A stretch of 44,383 nt of DNA from a virus. Position 1 is the stretch's first letter; the number at the start of each line of letters is the position of its first letter. Made by a program: the position numbers and the translations under genes. Below, piece by piece: positions 6,252 to 12,563 of the stretch. Under the pieces are notes generated by a model, which had not been told where the DNA came from, did not search any database, and saw only the letters and a program-made list of their open reading frames with translations. Location: positions 1-44,383 of the IMG/VR virus record IMGVR_UViG_3300048591_000205. One strand, written 5' to 3'.

Positions 6252-6613
6252 GCGGCTACCTTTTCCTCGTAACGGCTGTTCCACGCTTCCATGTCGCGCC
6301 TGAGATTGGCGTCGGAATAGGCTTTTCTGGCGGCGAATGAATAATCGGGGCGGGGAATGTCACGCCTGGATTTTTCGACTATCTGCGCCCCCAAAATCGG
6401 ATCGGTGCAGTTCTCGTGCGCCTGGCAGTAGTACGGGCCGTCTTTCCCGTGCCCAAACACCCCCGGATAATGGCAGCGCCCCTCCGCTGTCCAGTCACAT
6501 TGGCCGTATTGCTGGTCGTTAAACTTGCGCTCCGCCTTGGCTTGCGGGACTTCCCACCCACATTTGCACTTCGAACCTCTTACGTGGCTTCCGCATTCAG
6601 GACATTCAATCAT
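6248..6613 (-). CDS. Multi-cysteine protein next to replication gene, 121 aa
   Basis: Start ATG 6611-6613 overlaps the rep stop (ATGA). N-terminal zinc ribbon CPECGSHVRGSKCKCGW, then CDWTAEGRCHYPGVFG and CQAHENC, a second metal-binding cluster, and a helical C-terminus. Position just after the O-like gene corresponds to a replication partner slot (lambda P), but the sequence does not look like a helicase loader. Function unknown. Confidence 0.6.
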   Translation of the reverse strand: MIECPECGSHVRGSKCKCGWEVPQAKAERKFNDQQYGQCDWTAEGRCHYPGVFGHGKDGPYYCQAHENCTDPILGAQIVEKSRRDIPRPDYSFAARKAYSDANLRRDMEAWNSRYEEKVAA

Positions 6614-7383
6614 TCGGTCAACTCCCCTCGGTACTGTGCGAACTTGGTTGCGTTGAACAACGTCGCCGGTCGCAGGAATTCGTCCATTTTTTCGTCGCCA
6701 CTCCATTCCCGGCACTTCTTCGCCACCACCGCACGGCAGTCTTCAACGCTCGCCCCCTCCTTGAGGCGAGCAACGATAAGCTTTAAGTTGGCCTCTACCG
6801 GCTGGTAGCGGCGGTTCGTCTTCGAGTTGAGGAAGTCCAGAACTTCCCGAGCCTGTGGGTTGTAGTGGGTTCCGTTTTTCGGTTTTTCAGAAACAGGCGG
6901 GGATGCGTCGGGCTTGCCCGACATAGAATTGAGGGAATCAGGAATCAGTAAGAGGGAATCAGCACGAGCGTTTCCGTCTAACTTCCGTACTTGTTCCGTG
7001 CTTATTCCGTACTCTTGCAACTTATTGTTATTTGGTTGGTTTTCGTCTGCTTCTTGAATGTCTGGGATTTTGCTACCCGCTTCACGTTCGTTTTTGTGCG
7101 GGTTCTGGTGGGCCTCAAAATTAGTGATTTTTATGTAGCGTTTTCCTTGTACGGAGTAGTACCGAATAAATCCGTACCGCTCCAGATAATTCACGACTTC
7201 TTCAATATCGCAGTTATCGTATGGAAGCACCTGGGCTTTAATCTTCTTGAAATTACCCTCAATACACCCCTTGTAGTCAGCGATAGTCCACATGCCAATG
7301 AACGCCAAACGCCCTATTGGCGGAATCTCAGCAAGATCCGTATTAAGAAAGAATCCAGGCTTGATGTTCCTAGCGCGGGCCAT
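6610..7383 (-). CDS. O-like replication initiation protein
   Basis: 257 aa. The N-terminal half (RLAFIGMWTIADYKG, EEVVNYLERYGFIRYY) is a winged-helix type DNA-binding region. The C-terminal part (ILDFLN-like VLDFLNSKTNRRYQPV, then LRPATLFNATKFAQYRGE) matches the conserved phage replication C-terminal domain (phg_2220_C type). ATG 7381-7383 has GAGAGGA upstream. Four 11-bp iterons sit inside the gene, as in lambda O. Confidence 0.85.
   Translation of the reverse strand: MARARNIKPGFFLNTDLAEIPPIGRLAFIGMWTIADYKGCIEGNFKKIKAQVLPYDNCDIEEVVNYLERYGFIRYYSVQGKRYIKITNFEAHQNPHKNEREAGSKIPDIQEADENQPNNNKLQEYGISTEQVRKLDGNARADSLLLIPDSLNSMSGKPDASPPVSEKPKNGTHYNPQAREVLDFLNSKTNRRYQPVEANLKLIVARLKEGASVEDCRAVVAKKCREWSGDEKMDEFLRPATLFNATKFAQYRGELTE
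6934..7060. other. Putative replication origin (iterons plus AT-rich stretch)
   Basis: Inside the O-like gene, TTCCGT recurs at 6972, 6983, 6994 and 7005, exactly 11 bp apart (one helical turn each). On one side GGAATCAG occurs three times (6934, 6941, 6955); on the other an AT-rich segment starts near 7015. This copies the lambda plan: iterons bound by O, next to a DNA unwinding region. Inferred from sequence pattern only. Confidence 0.75.
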
Positions 7384-7633
7384 ATGGATTCCTCTCTACC
7401 CTTCTGCCCTTAAGCTGCTTCGCTCCGTAGTTGTCTGTTTTCACGTGGCAGCTATGGCACAAGACGCGCCCGTTAGTAATGTCATACCTAAGCTCGGGAT
7501 GCTGTGAATATGATTTGATGTGGTCGCACTCAAGCCTTTCTGTAGCCCCACACAAAACGCACTTATGGCCATCACGCTCCAGTACCAGCCTGCGCCACCC
7601 CCTATAAGTATTCGGATTAAATGCTCTTGCCAC
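7370..7633 (-). CDS. HNH endonuclease, 87 aa
   Basis: GTG start 7631-7633 with GGAGGG and directly after the previous stop. Motifs CVLCGATERLECDHI, then NGRVLCHSCHVK are a complete HNH/zinc centre (CxxC...DH...N...CxxC). Small free-standing HNH of the McrA type; could be a packaging-associated or homing nuclease. It overlaps the rep start by 14 bp. Confidence 0.85.
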   Translation of the reverse strand: MARAFNPNTYRGWRRLVLERDGHKCVLCGATERLECDHIKSYSQHPELRYDITNGRVLCHSCHVKTDNYGAKQLKGRRVERNPYGPR

Positions 7634-7903
7634 TCACCCTCCCCTTACACACTTAACAACATGCTTCGCGTAATCCGGTTCCAGCCCCAGCAAGTTGCAG
7701 ACGTTTTCCATTCTTCCGTCGCTGAAAAACGCTATTGCGTCTTTCTTGTCCGCCGCGCTGGTGGCCTTCTTGTTTTTGCTGTCTGCTAACGCTTGTACGA
7801 TTACGTCCGTCAGCAGCTTTACCTCTGGCTTGCTTGGGTCGACCGTGTGGCGCAGCAGGGCGACACGGGCCAGCCTGGACAGGGTTTGCATGCGGTGCTT
7901 CAT
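7634..7903 (-). CDS. Small early protein in CII position, 89 aa
   Basis: Follows the terminator after the cro-like gene, the place of lambda cII. Highly helical; AIAFFSDGRMENVCNLLGLEPDYAKHVV resembles helix-turn-helix-like ends of small phage regulators. No firm family; CII equivalence is positional only. Confidence 0.5.
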   Translation of the reverse strand: MKHRMQTLSRLARVALLRHTVDPSKPEVKLLTDVIVQALADSKNKKATSAADKKDAIAFFSDGRMENVCNLLGLEPDYAKHVVKCVRGG

Positions 7904-7924
7904 GCGGCAGATTCCAGTCCGAAA

Positions 7925-7956
7925 TAAGAAAAGCCCCCGGCTGGCAGGCCGAGGGC
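7925..7956 (-). terminator. Terminator after cro-like gene (tR1-like)
   Basis: Minus strand GCCCTCGGC-CTGCCA-GCCGGGGGC followed by TTTTCTTATT. Nine-pair stem with one G-T. Lies between the cro-like gene and the rest of the leftward operon, matching lambda tR1 and implying antitermination for downstream early genes. Confidence 0.75.
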
Positions 7957-7991
7957 GAACCCGCGAAACGTAGCGGGAAGGAGGTTCTGTG

Positions 7992-8192
7992 TCATGCGGC
8001 GGCTTGTTCTTTCGATTCTAGCACTTCGCGGATCGTTACCGCCCCGCCCGTGTCTCGCTCGAAAGCAAGCGCACGCTCTGGCGGCAATCCGCGTGTTTTC
8101 CAAAGCCGGACAGTTTCTCTAGAGACTCCGTAGAAACGAACGACAGCCCCAGTGGAACCGAAGAAATTAACTAATTTGGTGTATGCGTTCAT
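7992..8192 (-). CDS. Cro/YdaS-like transcription regulator, 66 aa
   Basis: Start ATG 8190-8192 (MNAYTKLVNFFGS), the normal N-terminus of this family; an upstream in-frame ATG at 8252 would place the promoter inside the gene. The helix-turn-helix VVRFYGVSRETVRLWKTRG is followed by LPPERALAFERDTGGAVT, typical of Cro/YdaS repressors. Predicted to bind the divergent promoter region. The proposed transcript starts at or next to the ATG, so the mRNA may be leaderless. Confidence 0.8.
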   Translation of the reverse strand: MNAYTKLVNFFGSTGAVVRFYGVSRETVRLWKTRGLPPERALAFERDTGGAVTIREVLESKEQAAA

Positions 8193-8198
8193 GTAATG

Positions 8199-8227
8199 AT
8201 TTTGCCAAACTGATTTTGATTTGTCAA
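8199..8227 (-). promoter_or_regulatory. Leftward early promoter (pR-like)
   Basis: Minus strand TTGACA (8222-8227), 17-bp spacer, CAAAAT (8199-8204), with a TG dinucleotide one base before the -10 (extended -10). Twenty-one of 29 positions match the rightward promoter. Confidence 0.75.
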
Positions 8228-8276
8228 GCGGTACTTGTAAATTATTTTTCATTTACGCCAAAAAGGGCTTGACAAA
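8220..8276. repeat. 10-bp inverted repeat linking the two early promoters
   Basis: TTTGTCAAGC at 8220-8229 and its exact reverse complement at 8267-8276 cover the -35 boxes of both divergent promoters, 37 bp apart. Likely part of a symmetric operator. Confidence 0.7.
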
Positions 8277-8297
8277 GCAAATATGGTTTGCAATAAT
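8269..8297 (+). promoter_or_regulatory. Rightward early promoter (pL-like)
   Basis: TTGACA (8269-8274), 17-bp spacer, AATAAT (8292-8297), with TG in extended -10 position. Near-consensus; would drive the recombination genes and the long cassette array. Confidence 0.85.
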
Positions 8298-8303
8298 TCA
8301 ATC

Positions 8304-8490
8304 GTGCCTGAGAGATCGGGCCATAGCAGCACCCGGCGGCAGGGACTAACTAACGGACGCCTGCCTAGCGTGAATCCTCGGAAAGACGCAACCGGGCCGC
8401 GTGAGCGGATTAGCGCCGACTAAGAGGGCGCATAGCTTTCAGGGGCTGGCTGGCATTTTCTGACCGGCTGGCTGGCCCCGCCTAACTAGG
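8304..8490 (+). ncRNA. Structured 5' leader of the rightward early operon
   Basis: About 190 bases without a gene between promoter and first ORF. Several hairpins are visible: GGCAGG/CCTGCC near 8340-8370, GCGT/ACGC, the perfect CCGC-GTGA-GCGG with a GNRA loop near 8400, and GCGCC/GGCGC near 8415-8430. The repeat GGCTGGCTGG occurs twice before the ribosome site. Could be an antitermination (put/nut-like) or other regulatory RNA; no known class matched. Confidence 0.45.
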
Positions 8491-8497
8491 AGGGAAT

Positions 8498-8674
8498 ATG
8501 AAACTGGAAATCTCACAGGACGAAGTGGAAAGCATTTTGCTGAATTGGGCTATGGAGAAATTCCCCGACCAGTTTAACGACGTGCGGATGACAAGTCGCT
8601 ATGGTTCATTTGATTCCGTTGTCTTCACGAAGACGGATGAGCCGGAAGCGGAAGAAGGGTTAAAGGCCGCGTGA
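8498..8674 (+). CDS. First rightward early gene, 58 aa
   Basis: ATG 8498-8500 with a strong AGGAGGGA site. Acidic small protein (MKLEISQDEVESILL, ending EAEEGLKAA). Stop overlaps the next start (TGATG). No family recognised; early position suggests a host-takeover or regulatory role, not testable by eye. Confidence 0.65.
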   Translation: MKLEISQDEVESILLNWAMEKFPDQFNDVRMTSRYGSFDSVVFTKTDEPEAEEGLKAA

Positions 8675-8949
8675 TGGGATATCAAGACCGTTTGGAGCAA
8701 GCCGAAGCAGAAGCCGCTATCGCTTCGCAGTACATCAGCGACCATGAGGACTTGTCGGATTCCGAGGCGTTCGATTCTTCGCTCGACCTGTCCGCCGAAA
8801 CCCTGGCTGTGGTGTGGCGGATTGTTCAGACCCGCCCCGCTACCCAATGCGACGAAGCTGTCGCGGACATTCGCAGCGCGATCCTGGATTTGATCGGCTA
8901 CCACGCGAAGAAGTATGCGCAAATGGTTATGGATCGGGGGCAATCATGA
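8674..8949 (+). CDS. Hypothetical early protein, 91 aa
   Basis: ATG 8674 overlaps the previous stop; a GTG three bases earlier is an alternative. Acidic, helical (LEQAEAEAAIASQYISDHED). Stop overlaps the next ATG. No known domain. Confidence 0.65.
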   Translation: MGYQDRLEQAEAEAAIASQYISDHEDLSDSEAFDSSLDLSAETLAVVWRIVQTRPATQCDEAVADIRSAILDLIGYHAKKYAQMVMDRGQS

Positions 8950-9146
8950 ACTTCGGCCTACTCGACCCACGTTTTAAATACGTCCCGGCTGCTCAGACGG
9001 ACATACGCGCCACGTTTGAGCGTGTCCGCAAGCAGCTAGAGGAAGCCGCGAAGAAAGCCGCCAAGAAGGCGCAGAAACAGGCCGACAAGGCTGTGCTGGT
9101 GGCGGCGGTGCTGTCGGCTCTGCCTTGGGAGAATTTCCATGCGTAA
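8946..9146 (+). CDS. Lys/Ala-rich coiled-coil protein, 66 aa
   Basis: ATG 8946 in ATGA overlap. N-terminal NFGLLDPRFKYVPAAQTDIR followed by a strongly basic helix (EEAAKKAAKKAQKQADK). Overlaps the ERF gene start by 8 bp. Likely a partner or accessory of the recombination genes by position only. Confidence 0.6.
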   Translation: MNFGLLDPRFKYVPAAQTDIRATFERVRKQLEEAAKKAAKKAQKQADKAVLVAAVLSALPWENFHA

Positions 9147-9753
9147 CATTTTCCAACGAATCAACGCAGTCCGCGAGGAAATCAGCTACGTCCAAAAGGA
9201 CAAGGCTGTTTCTACCGGCGCGGGCGGCAATTACATGGCCGTAACGCACGACATGGTTACGGCGATGGTCAGGCCGCATATGGTCAAGCACGGCATTGTC
9301 TGCTTCCCCTCGCTGGTTGAGGGTGTCGCCATCCAGCCGCCACCGAAGGCGGACGGCAAGGAAAAGCAGCTTCGCTATGAGGCTACCTATGATTTCACGT
9401 TCACCAACATGGACGATCCGGCAGACAGGATCGTGATTCGGATTCAGGCTCACGCCAACGACAGCGGCGACAAGGCTCCCGGCAAGGCCATCAGCTACGC
9501 CAAGAAATACGCCATCCTTAAACTGTTTGAAATCGAGACCGGCGAGGACGAGGAAAGCCGCGTCAGGGAGGCCGAAGAATTCCCGATTGAGGATCACCTA
9601 GCGGCAATCCAGGCAGCGGCGGACATGGACTCACTCAAGGAGTCGTTCCAAACCGCCTACAGGGGCGCAGAAGCCGCCAAAGACAAGGACGCACAGAAGA
9701 TGCTTATCAAGGCCAAGGACGCCCGTAAAAAGGCGCTGGCGGTGGCAGCATGA
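9139..9753 (+). CDS. erf: ERF-family ssDNA annealing protein
   Basis: 204 aa, close to P22 Erf. Conserved features: GGNYMAVTHDMVTAMVRP, the strand-rich core DFTFTNMDDPADRIVIRI, and KAPGKAISYAKKYAIL, the family signature G-K-A-x-S-Y-A-x-K-Y. The C-terminus is a helical charged tail. Promotes single-strand annealing recombination and genome circularisation together with the exonuclease encoded next. Confidence 0.92.
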   Translation: MRNIFQRINAVREEISYVQKDKAVSTGAGGNYMAVTHDMVTAMVRPHMVKHGIVCFPSLVEGVAIQPPPKADGKEKQLRYEATYDFTFTNMDDPADRIVIRIQAHANDSGDKAPGKAISYAKKYAILKLFEIETGEDEESRVREAEEFPIEDHLAAIQAAADMDSLKESFQTAYRGAEAAKDKDAQKMLIKAKDARKKALAVAA

Positions 9754-10388
9754 ACGACCAAGGCACAAAGGAATGGCTTGCCGAACGTGCGGGGCATGTG
9801 ACCGCCTCGCGCATCCCTGACGTACTCGCCACCATCAAGACCGGCGAAGCCGCAGCGAGGGCCAATTACCGCGCAGAACTCGTTGCCCAAAGGCTCACCG
9901 GCAACGTGGAAGAGTCCTACACCAATGGGGCCATGCAATGGGGTATGGAGACCGAACCCCTTGCGCGGGCCGAATACGAGATTGTTACCGATTGCATGGT
10001 GGATCAGGTCGGCTTTATCAAGCACCCGACGATTGCATGGTCTGGCGCTTCGCCTGACGGGCTGATCGGGGAATCCGGGCTTATCGAGATCAAGTGTCCG
10101 AACACGGCAACCCATATTGACTACCTGCTGAAAGGCGTCGTCCCGGCCAAGTATCAGCCGCAAATGCTCTGGCAGATGGAATGCACCGGGCGCGACTGGT
10201 GCGACTTCGTTTCCTTCGATCCAAGAATGCCGAAACGCTTGCAGCTTTTCCGCGTGCGCTACATGAAAGACAAGGCGCGGCTTGACGAAATCAGGACGGC
10301 TGTTAATGGCTTCCTGCTAGAAGTCGAGGAAACCATTGCCAAACTGAACGGCATAAACAAAGACGTTGAACTCGTTTCCCAACCCTAG
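9750..10388 (+). CDS. YqaJ-like viral exonuclease
   Basis: 212 aa, overlaps the ERF stop (ATGA). WLAERAGHVTASRIPDVLA at the N-terminus, then WSGASPDGLIGESGLIEIKCP, which is the D...ExK catalytic motif of the lambda-exonuclease/YqaJ family, then KYQPQMLWQMECTG. Expected to resect dsDNA ends for the annealing protein. Confidence 0.92.
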   Translation: MNDQGTKEWLAERAGHVTASRIPDVLATIKTGEAAARANYRAELVAQRLTGNVEESYTNGAMQWGMETEPLARAEYEIVTDCMVDQVGFIKHPTIAWSGASPDGLIGESGLIEIKCPNTATHIDYLLKGVVPAKYQPQMLWQMECTGRDWCDFVSFDPRMPKRLQLFRVRYMKDKARLDEIRTAVNGFLLEVEETIAKLNGINKDVELVSQP

Positions 10389-10398
10389 GAGCAATTAC

Positions 10399-10647
10399 AT
10401 GGCATTTGAGCAAAGAGAACTAACAGGCAGCTTGTTCAAAAACGACAAGCGCGAATCAGACAACCACCCGCACGCCACCGGCTCAGCCCTGATTGACGGG
10501 GTTGAGTATTGGGTATCGGCCTGGACTAAGGAAGGCACAAAAGGCAAGTGGCAGAGCCTTGCATTCAAGCGCAAGGAAGCCAAGCCGAATATTGCACCGC
10601 AGGGCGGGAGTATGGCTGATTTTGAGTCGGATCAGATTCCGTTTTAA
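10399..10647 (+). CDS. SSB-like protein with acidic IPF tail, 82 aa
   Basis: ATG 10399 with AGGAG nine bases upstream. Compact beta-rich body (LTGSLFKNDKRES, VEYWVSAWTKEGTKGKWQSLAFKRK) and a C-terminus MADFESDQIPF, resembling the DDDIPF tip by which SSB proteins recruit partners. Third gene of an annealing/exonuclease/ssDNA-binding module. Its stop codon lies inside the first attC of the plus-strand array. Confidence 0.65.
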   Translation: MAFEQRELTGSLFKNDKRESDNHPHATGSALIDGVEYWVSAWTKEGTKGKWQSLAFKRKEAKPNIAPQGGSMADFESDQIPF

Positions 10648-10707
10648 CTGCAACGTCACCGGCGCGGAGCCGGTAGGCGGAGCGTCCGGTGGACGTAGGA
10701 GTTAGGG
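10642..10707 (+). other. attC site P1 (array start after SSB-like gene)
   Basis: R'' TTTTAAC overlaps the SSB-like stop; R' GTTAGGG 10701-10707. Arms ACGTC-ACCGG-CGC versus ACGTCCACCGGACGC (reverse complement of the right arm) leave extrahelical C and A. Confidence 0.85.
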
Positions 10708-10733
10708 GCCTGACGCCCCAGAAAGGAAACGAC

Positions 10734-11183
10734 GTGACACCACAGACAACGATTCAAGGGCTGACATTCTTCCCGGTGCCGGACTTCGACGGACCTACGG
10801 CGGCATTTGGCGCACCGGCAAGCGCATTTTTCGACAGGCGCAACCTGCCGGACGTGCCCAGGAAGTTCGAGGACATGGCGCAAGGGCTGTTTTCCTCTGG
10901 CGGGAAGGTTCCCGAGTTCTCGCCGAAGGTGGACAGGAAGAAAGCGTTTGCTGCCCTCTCGGCGTGGCTCGGAAGTTTTGCTCCGGCTCATGAGTCGAAG
11001 ATTGCCACGGCCGCCTATGCTCTATGGCTCTGGACTGACGAGGCGGCATTGAGTGTGCAATCCGCCGAGGCCGCGCCACAGGAAACGAAGGCGAAGACGG
11101 GGCGGGGCGCTGCACGCGCTGCTAGGCGACAAGGGAAGGCCCCTAACGGCGGCGGAACGCCGTCCGCTGGACTGCCGGGTTAG
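10734..11183 (+). CDS. Cassette ORF: hypothetical protein, 149 aa
   Basis: GTG 10734 after GAAAGGAAAC is chosen because it lies just past attC P1. The body has a Pro/Phe-rich N-terminus (FFPVPDFDGPTAAFG), a helical middle (KKAFAALSAWLGSF, TAAYALWLWT) and a basic tail. The end (GGGTPSAGLPG) is read from attC P2. No known family; possibly DNA-associated given the basic tail. Confidence 0.65.
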   Translation: MTPQTTIQGLTFFPVPDFDGPTAAFGAPASAFFDRRNLPDVPRKFEDMAQGLFSSGGKVPEFSPKVDRKKAFAALSAWLGSFAPAHESKIATAAYALWLWTDEAALSVQSAEAAPQETKAKTGRGAARAARRQGKAPNGGGTPSAGLPG

Positions 11184-11185
11184 CG
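11141..11185 (+). other. attC site P2, shortened left arm
   Basis: R'' CCCTAAC 11141-11147 and R' GTTAGCG 11179-11185. The right arm (CCGCTGGACTGCCGGGTTAG) is nearly identical to that of M3, but the matching left arm is about 12 bp shorter, so the hairpin is incomplete. Probably a decayed site. Confidence 0.6.
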
Positions 11186-11209
11186 ACCGGCAAACAACGG
11201 AGAACGGAA

Positions 11210-11590
11210 ATGAACATACAGGCTTTGGTTGATGGAATGAGCGCGCAGTGGCAACGCGAACGCGCCGAAACGCAGATGACGCTCGGCAAGTTGATTGCCG
11301 CACTGGAAGCGATGCCGGAAGGGTCGGAAGTGGCGAACATGAACAGCGCACACAGCTACCGGGGCTACTACAGCGACTTGGCATTTGAGCGAGACGAAGG
11401 AACGCGCCCGGCTGTTGATCTGCTGCACGAGTGCAAAGCCGCGATGGGGCAAGTGTTCTGCGGCTACAAGGGCGGCGACTACGTGATGGGCGCATTGACT
11501 CCGGTATGGCTGGCGAGCTACGGCTGCTGCGGCCAGAAGTTGATGGCGTTGCACGCTGGCGGCGATGTGGAAACCGCCGAAGATGACTAA
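11210..11590 (+). CDS. Cassette ORF: hypothetical protein, 126 aa
   Basis: ATG 11210 preceded by GGAGAACGGAA. Contains IAALEAMPEGSEVANMNSAHSYRGYYSDLAF, a pattern of a single alpha/beta domain, and CGYKGGDYVMG later. No known function recognised. The stop lies 4 bp before attC P3. Confidence 0.7.
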   Translation: MNIQALVDGMSAQWQRERAETQMTLGKLIAALEAMPEGSEVANMNSAHSYRGYYSDLAFERDEGTRPAVDLLHECKAAMGQVFCGYKGGDYVMGALTPVWLASYGCCGQKLMALHAGGDVETAEDD

Positions 11591-11593
11591 TAG

Positions 11594-11687
11594 GCATAAC
11601 GCTGGCGTAACCGGCCTTGCGCCGACACAGGAGACAACGAAATGACGACGCCTATTGCGCAAGGTCCGGTTGACGTAAATGTTAGCC
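11594..11687 (+). other. attC site P3 with ORF start in its loop
   Basis: R'' GCATAAC 11594-11600; R' GTTAGCC 11681-11687. Arms GCGT-AACCGG-CCTTGCGC versus ACGTCAACCGGACCTTGCGC leave two extrahelical bases. The roughly 30-nt loop holds AGGAG and the ATG of the next ORF. Confidence 0.85.
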
Positions 11688-11908
11688 GTCAGGACTGCTA
11701 CGCCGAAGATGGAGCACCGATTAAGTGCTGGAAATGCGGAAGCACTGAACAGCGCGAAGAAGTGCGCAGCATGGTTGATGTGTTGCATGGTCAAGGCCTG
11801 GTCTGTGAGTACGAGGTTTTTTGTGCGGAGTGCGGGACTGGAATCGGGTATTGGGCCTACGGATCGTTCGATCCGGGGTACATGCGCGACATGACGGCTA
11901 ACGCATGA
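11642..11908 (+). CDS. Cassette ORF: zinc-ribbon-like protein, 88 aa
   Basis: ATG 11642 lies in the loop of attC P3 with AGGAG upstream, so residues 1-15 are encoded by the attC right arm. Two CxxC pairs (CWKCGS, CAECGTG) form a probable zinc ribbon. The stop lies inside attC P4. No named family. Confidence 0.65.
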   Translation: MTTPIAQGPVDVNVSRQDCYAEDGAPIKCWKCGSTEQREEVRSMVDVLHGQGLVCEYEVFCAECGTGIGYWAYGSFDPGYMRDMTANA

Positions 11909-11953
11909 ATTCACGGGCGGCTGAAAGCCGTCCCGTGGAATGACTGGTTATGC
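11896..11953 (+). other. attC site P4
   Basis: R'' GGCTAAC 11896-11902, R' GTTATGC 11947-11953. Arms ATTC-ACGGG and CCCGTGGAAT pair with one unpaired base around GGCTGAAAGCCG. Confidence 0.85.
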
Positions 11954-11968
11954 CTTTTGAAAAACGGC

Positions 11969-11997
11969 TTGACACTATTTGGAATATGTGCTAGACT
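11969..11997 (+). promoter_or_regulatory. Cassette-borne sigma70 promoter
   Basis: TTGACA (11969-11974), 17-bp spacer, TAGACT (11992-11997), 45 bp before the ATG at 12043. It lies wholly inside the cassette between attC P4 and P5, so this cassette can be expressed without the phage promoter. Confidence 0.7.
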
Positions 11998-12042
11998 GTA
12001 TTCAAGGTGAGGGATTGGCCCTAGCCGATACAGGAGTTAAAA

Positions 12043-12279
12043 ATGACAACTAAAGCAAAGTGCGCGGCGCTGGCAAAGAAGATAGGGGCTTGCTTTACGG
12101 CGGATAGTTGGTCGATCCAAGTTACTGCGCCGGATGGGATGTGCTTCTACGACGGCAGGCATTACGACGACTGGCCGGTCGGAGAGGACTACACGAAGGC
12201 TGAAATTTACGCAAGCCTGTACGAGTTGATGCGGGGTGGCGTCGGCCGGTGCGATTGCGACGAGTGCAAGAAGAAATGA
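12043..12279 (+). CDS. Cassette ORF: hypothetical protein, 78 aa
   Basis: ATG 12043 after AGGAGTTAAAA. Alternating helix and strand (SWSIQVTAPDGMCFYDGRHYDDW) with a C-terminal Cys/Lys cluster CDCDECKKK. First gene of a two-gene cassette with its own promoter; overlaps the next ORF by ATGA. Family unknown; the pairing with an RHH-like partner resembles toxin-antitoxin cassettes, but no toxin fold is recognisable. Confidence 0.6.
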   Translation: MTTKAKCAALAKKIGACFTADSWSIQVTAPDGMCFYDGRHYDDWPVGEDYTKAEIYASLYELMRGGVGRCDCDECKKK

Positions 12280-12464
12280 CGGCCGGAGGTAAGCGCGAGG
12301 GGGCTGGGCGTCCCCCGATTGACCCGCGACTGGTAAAGGTGCCGGTTGGGTACAAGCTGCCACGCTGGTTGGTGGAGTGGCTGCGCGACCGTGACGAGCC
12401 GGCCGCACAGTTGATCGAGGACGCTCTACGGCGGCGGCACAAGCTCAAGCCGCCGACAAAGTGA
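12276..12464 (+). CDS. Cassette ORF: ribbon-helix-helix-like protein, 62 aa
   Basis: ATG 12276 in ATGA overlap. GKREGAGRPPIDPRLVKVPVGYKLPRWLVEWL fits a basic arm, a strand and two helices, as in small RHH DNA-binding proteins; compare the 60-aa gene at 2927-3109. Could autoregulate the promoter at 11969. Confidence 0.55.
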   Translation: MTAGGKREGAGRPPIDPRLVKVPVGYKLPRWLVEWLRDRDEPAAQLIEDALRRRHKLKPPTK

Positions 12465-12468
12465 AGAG

Positions 12469-12534
12469 GCATAACAATCAAGTTCAGGCCGCGCCCTGCT
12501 TGCAGGGCGTCGCGCCTGCAACGCCGGGTTCGGC
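12469..12534 (+). other. attC site P5
   Basis: R'' GCATAAC 12469-12475; R' GTTCGGC 12528-12534. GTT-CAGGC pairs with GCCTGCAAC leaving one extrahelical base; the centre GCGCCCTGCTTGCAGGGCG is a near-perfect hairpin. Confidence 0.85.
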
Positions 12535-12563
12535 GGACTGACTTTTGAGAAGGAGACAATGGC

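Noticed and set aside
8193-8252. Longer start for the cro-like protein at 8252
   Set aside because: It would place the -35 and -10 of the leftward promoter inside the gene and add a 20-residue leader atypical for the family.
8304-8490. Resemblance of GGAAAGACGCAACC in the leader to the c-di-GMP (GEMM-I) riboswitch core
   Set aside because: The upstream CACGCACAGGGCAAACC-type half and the tetraloop-receptor layout are missing.
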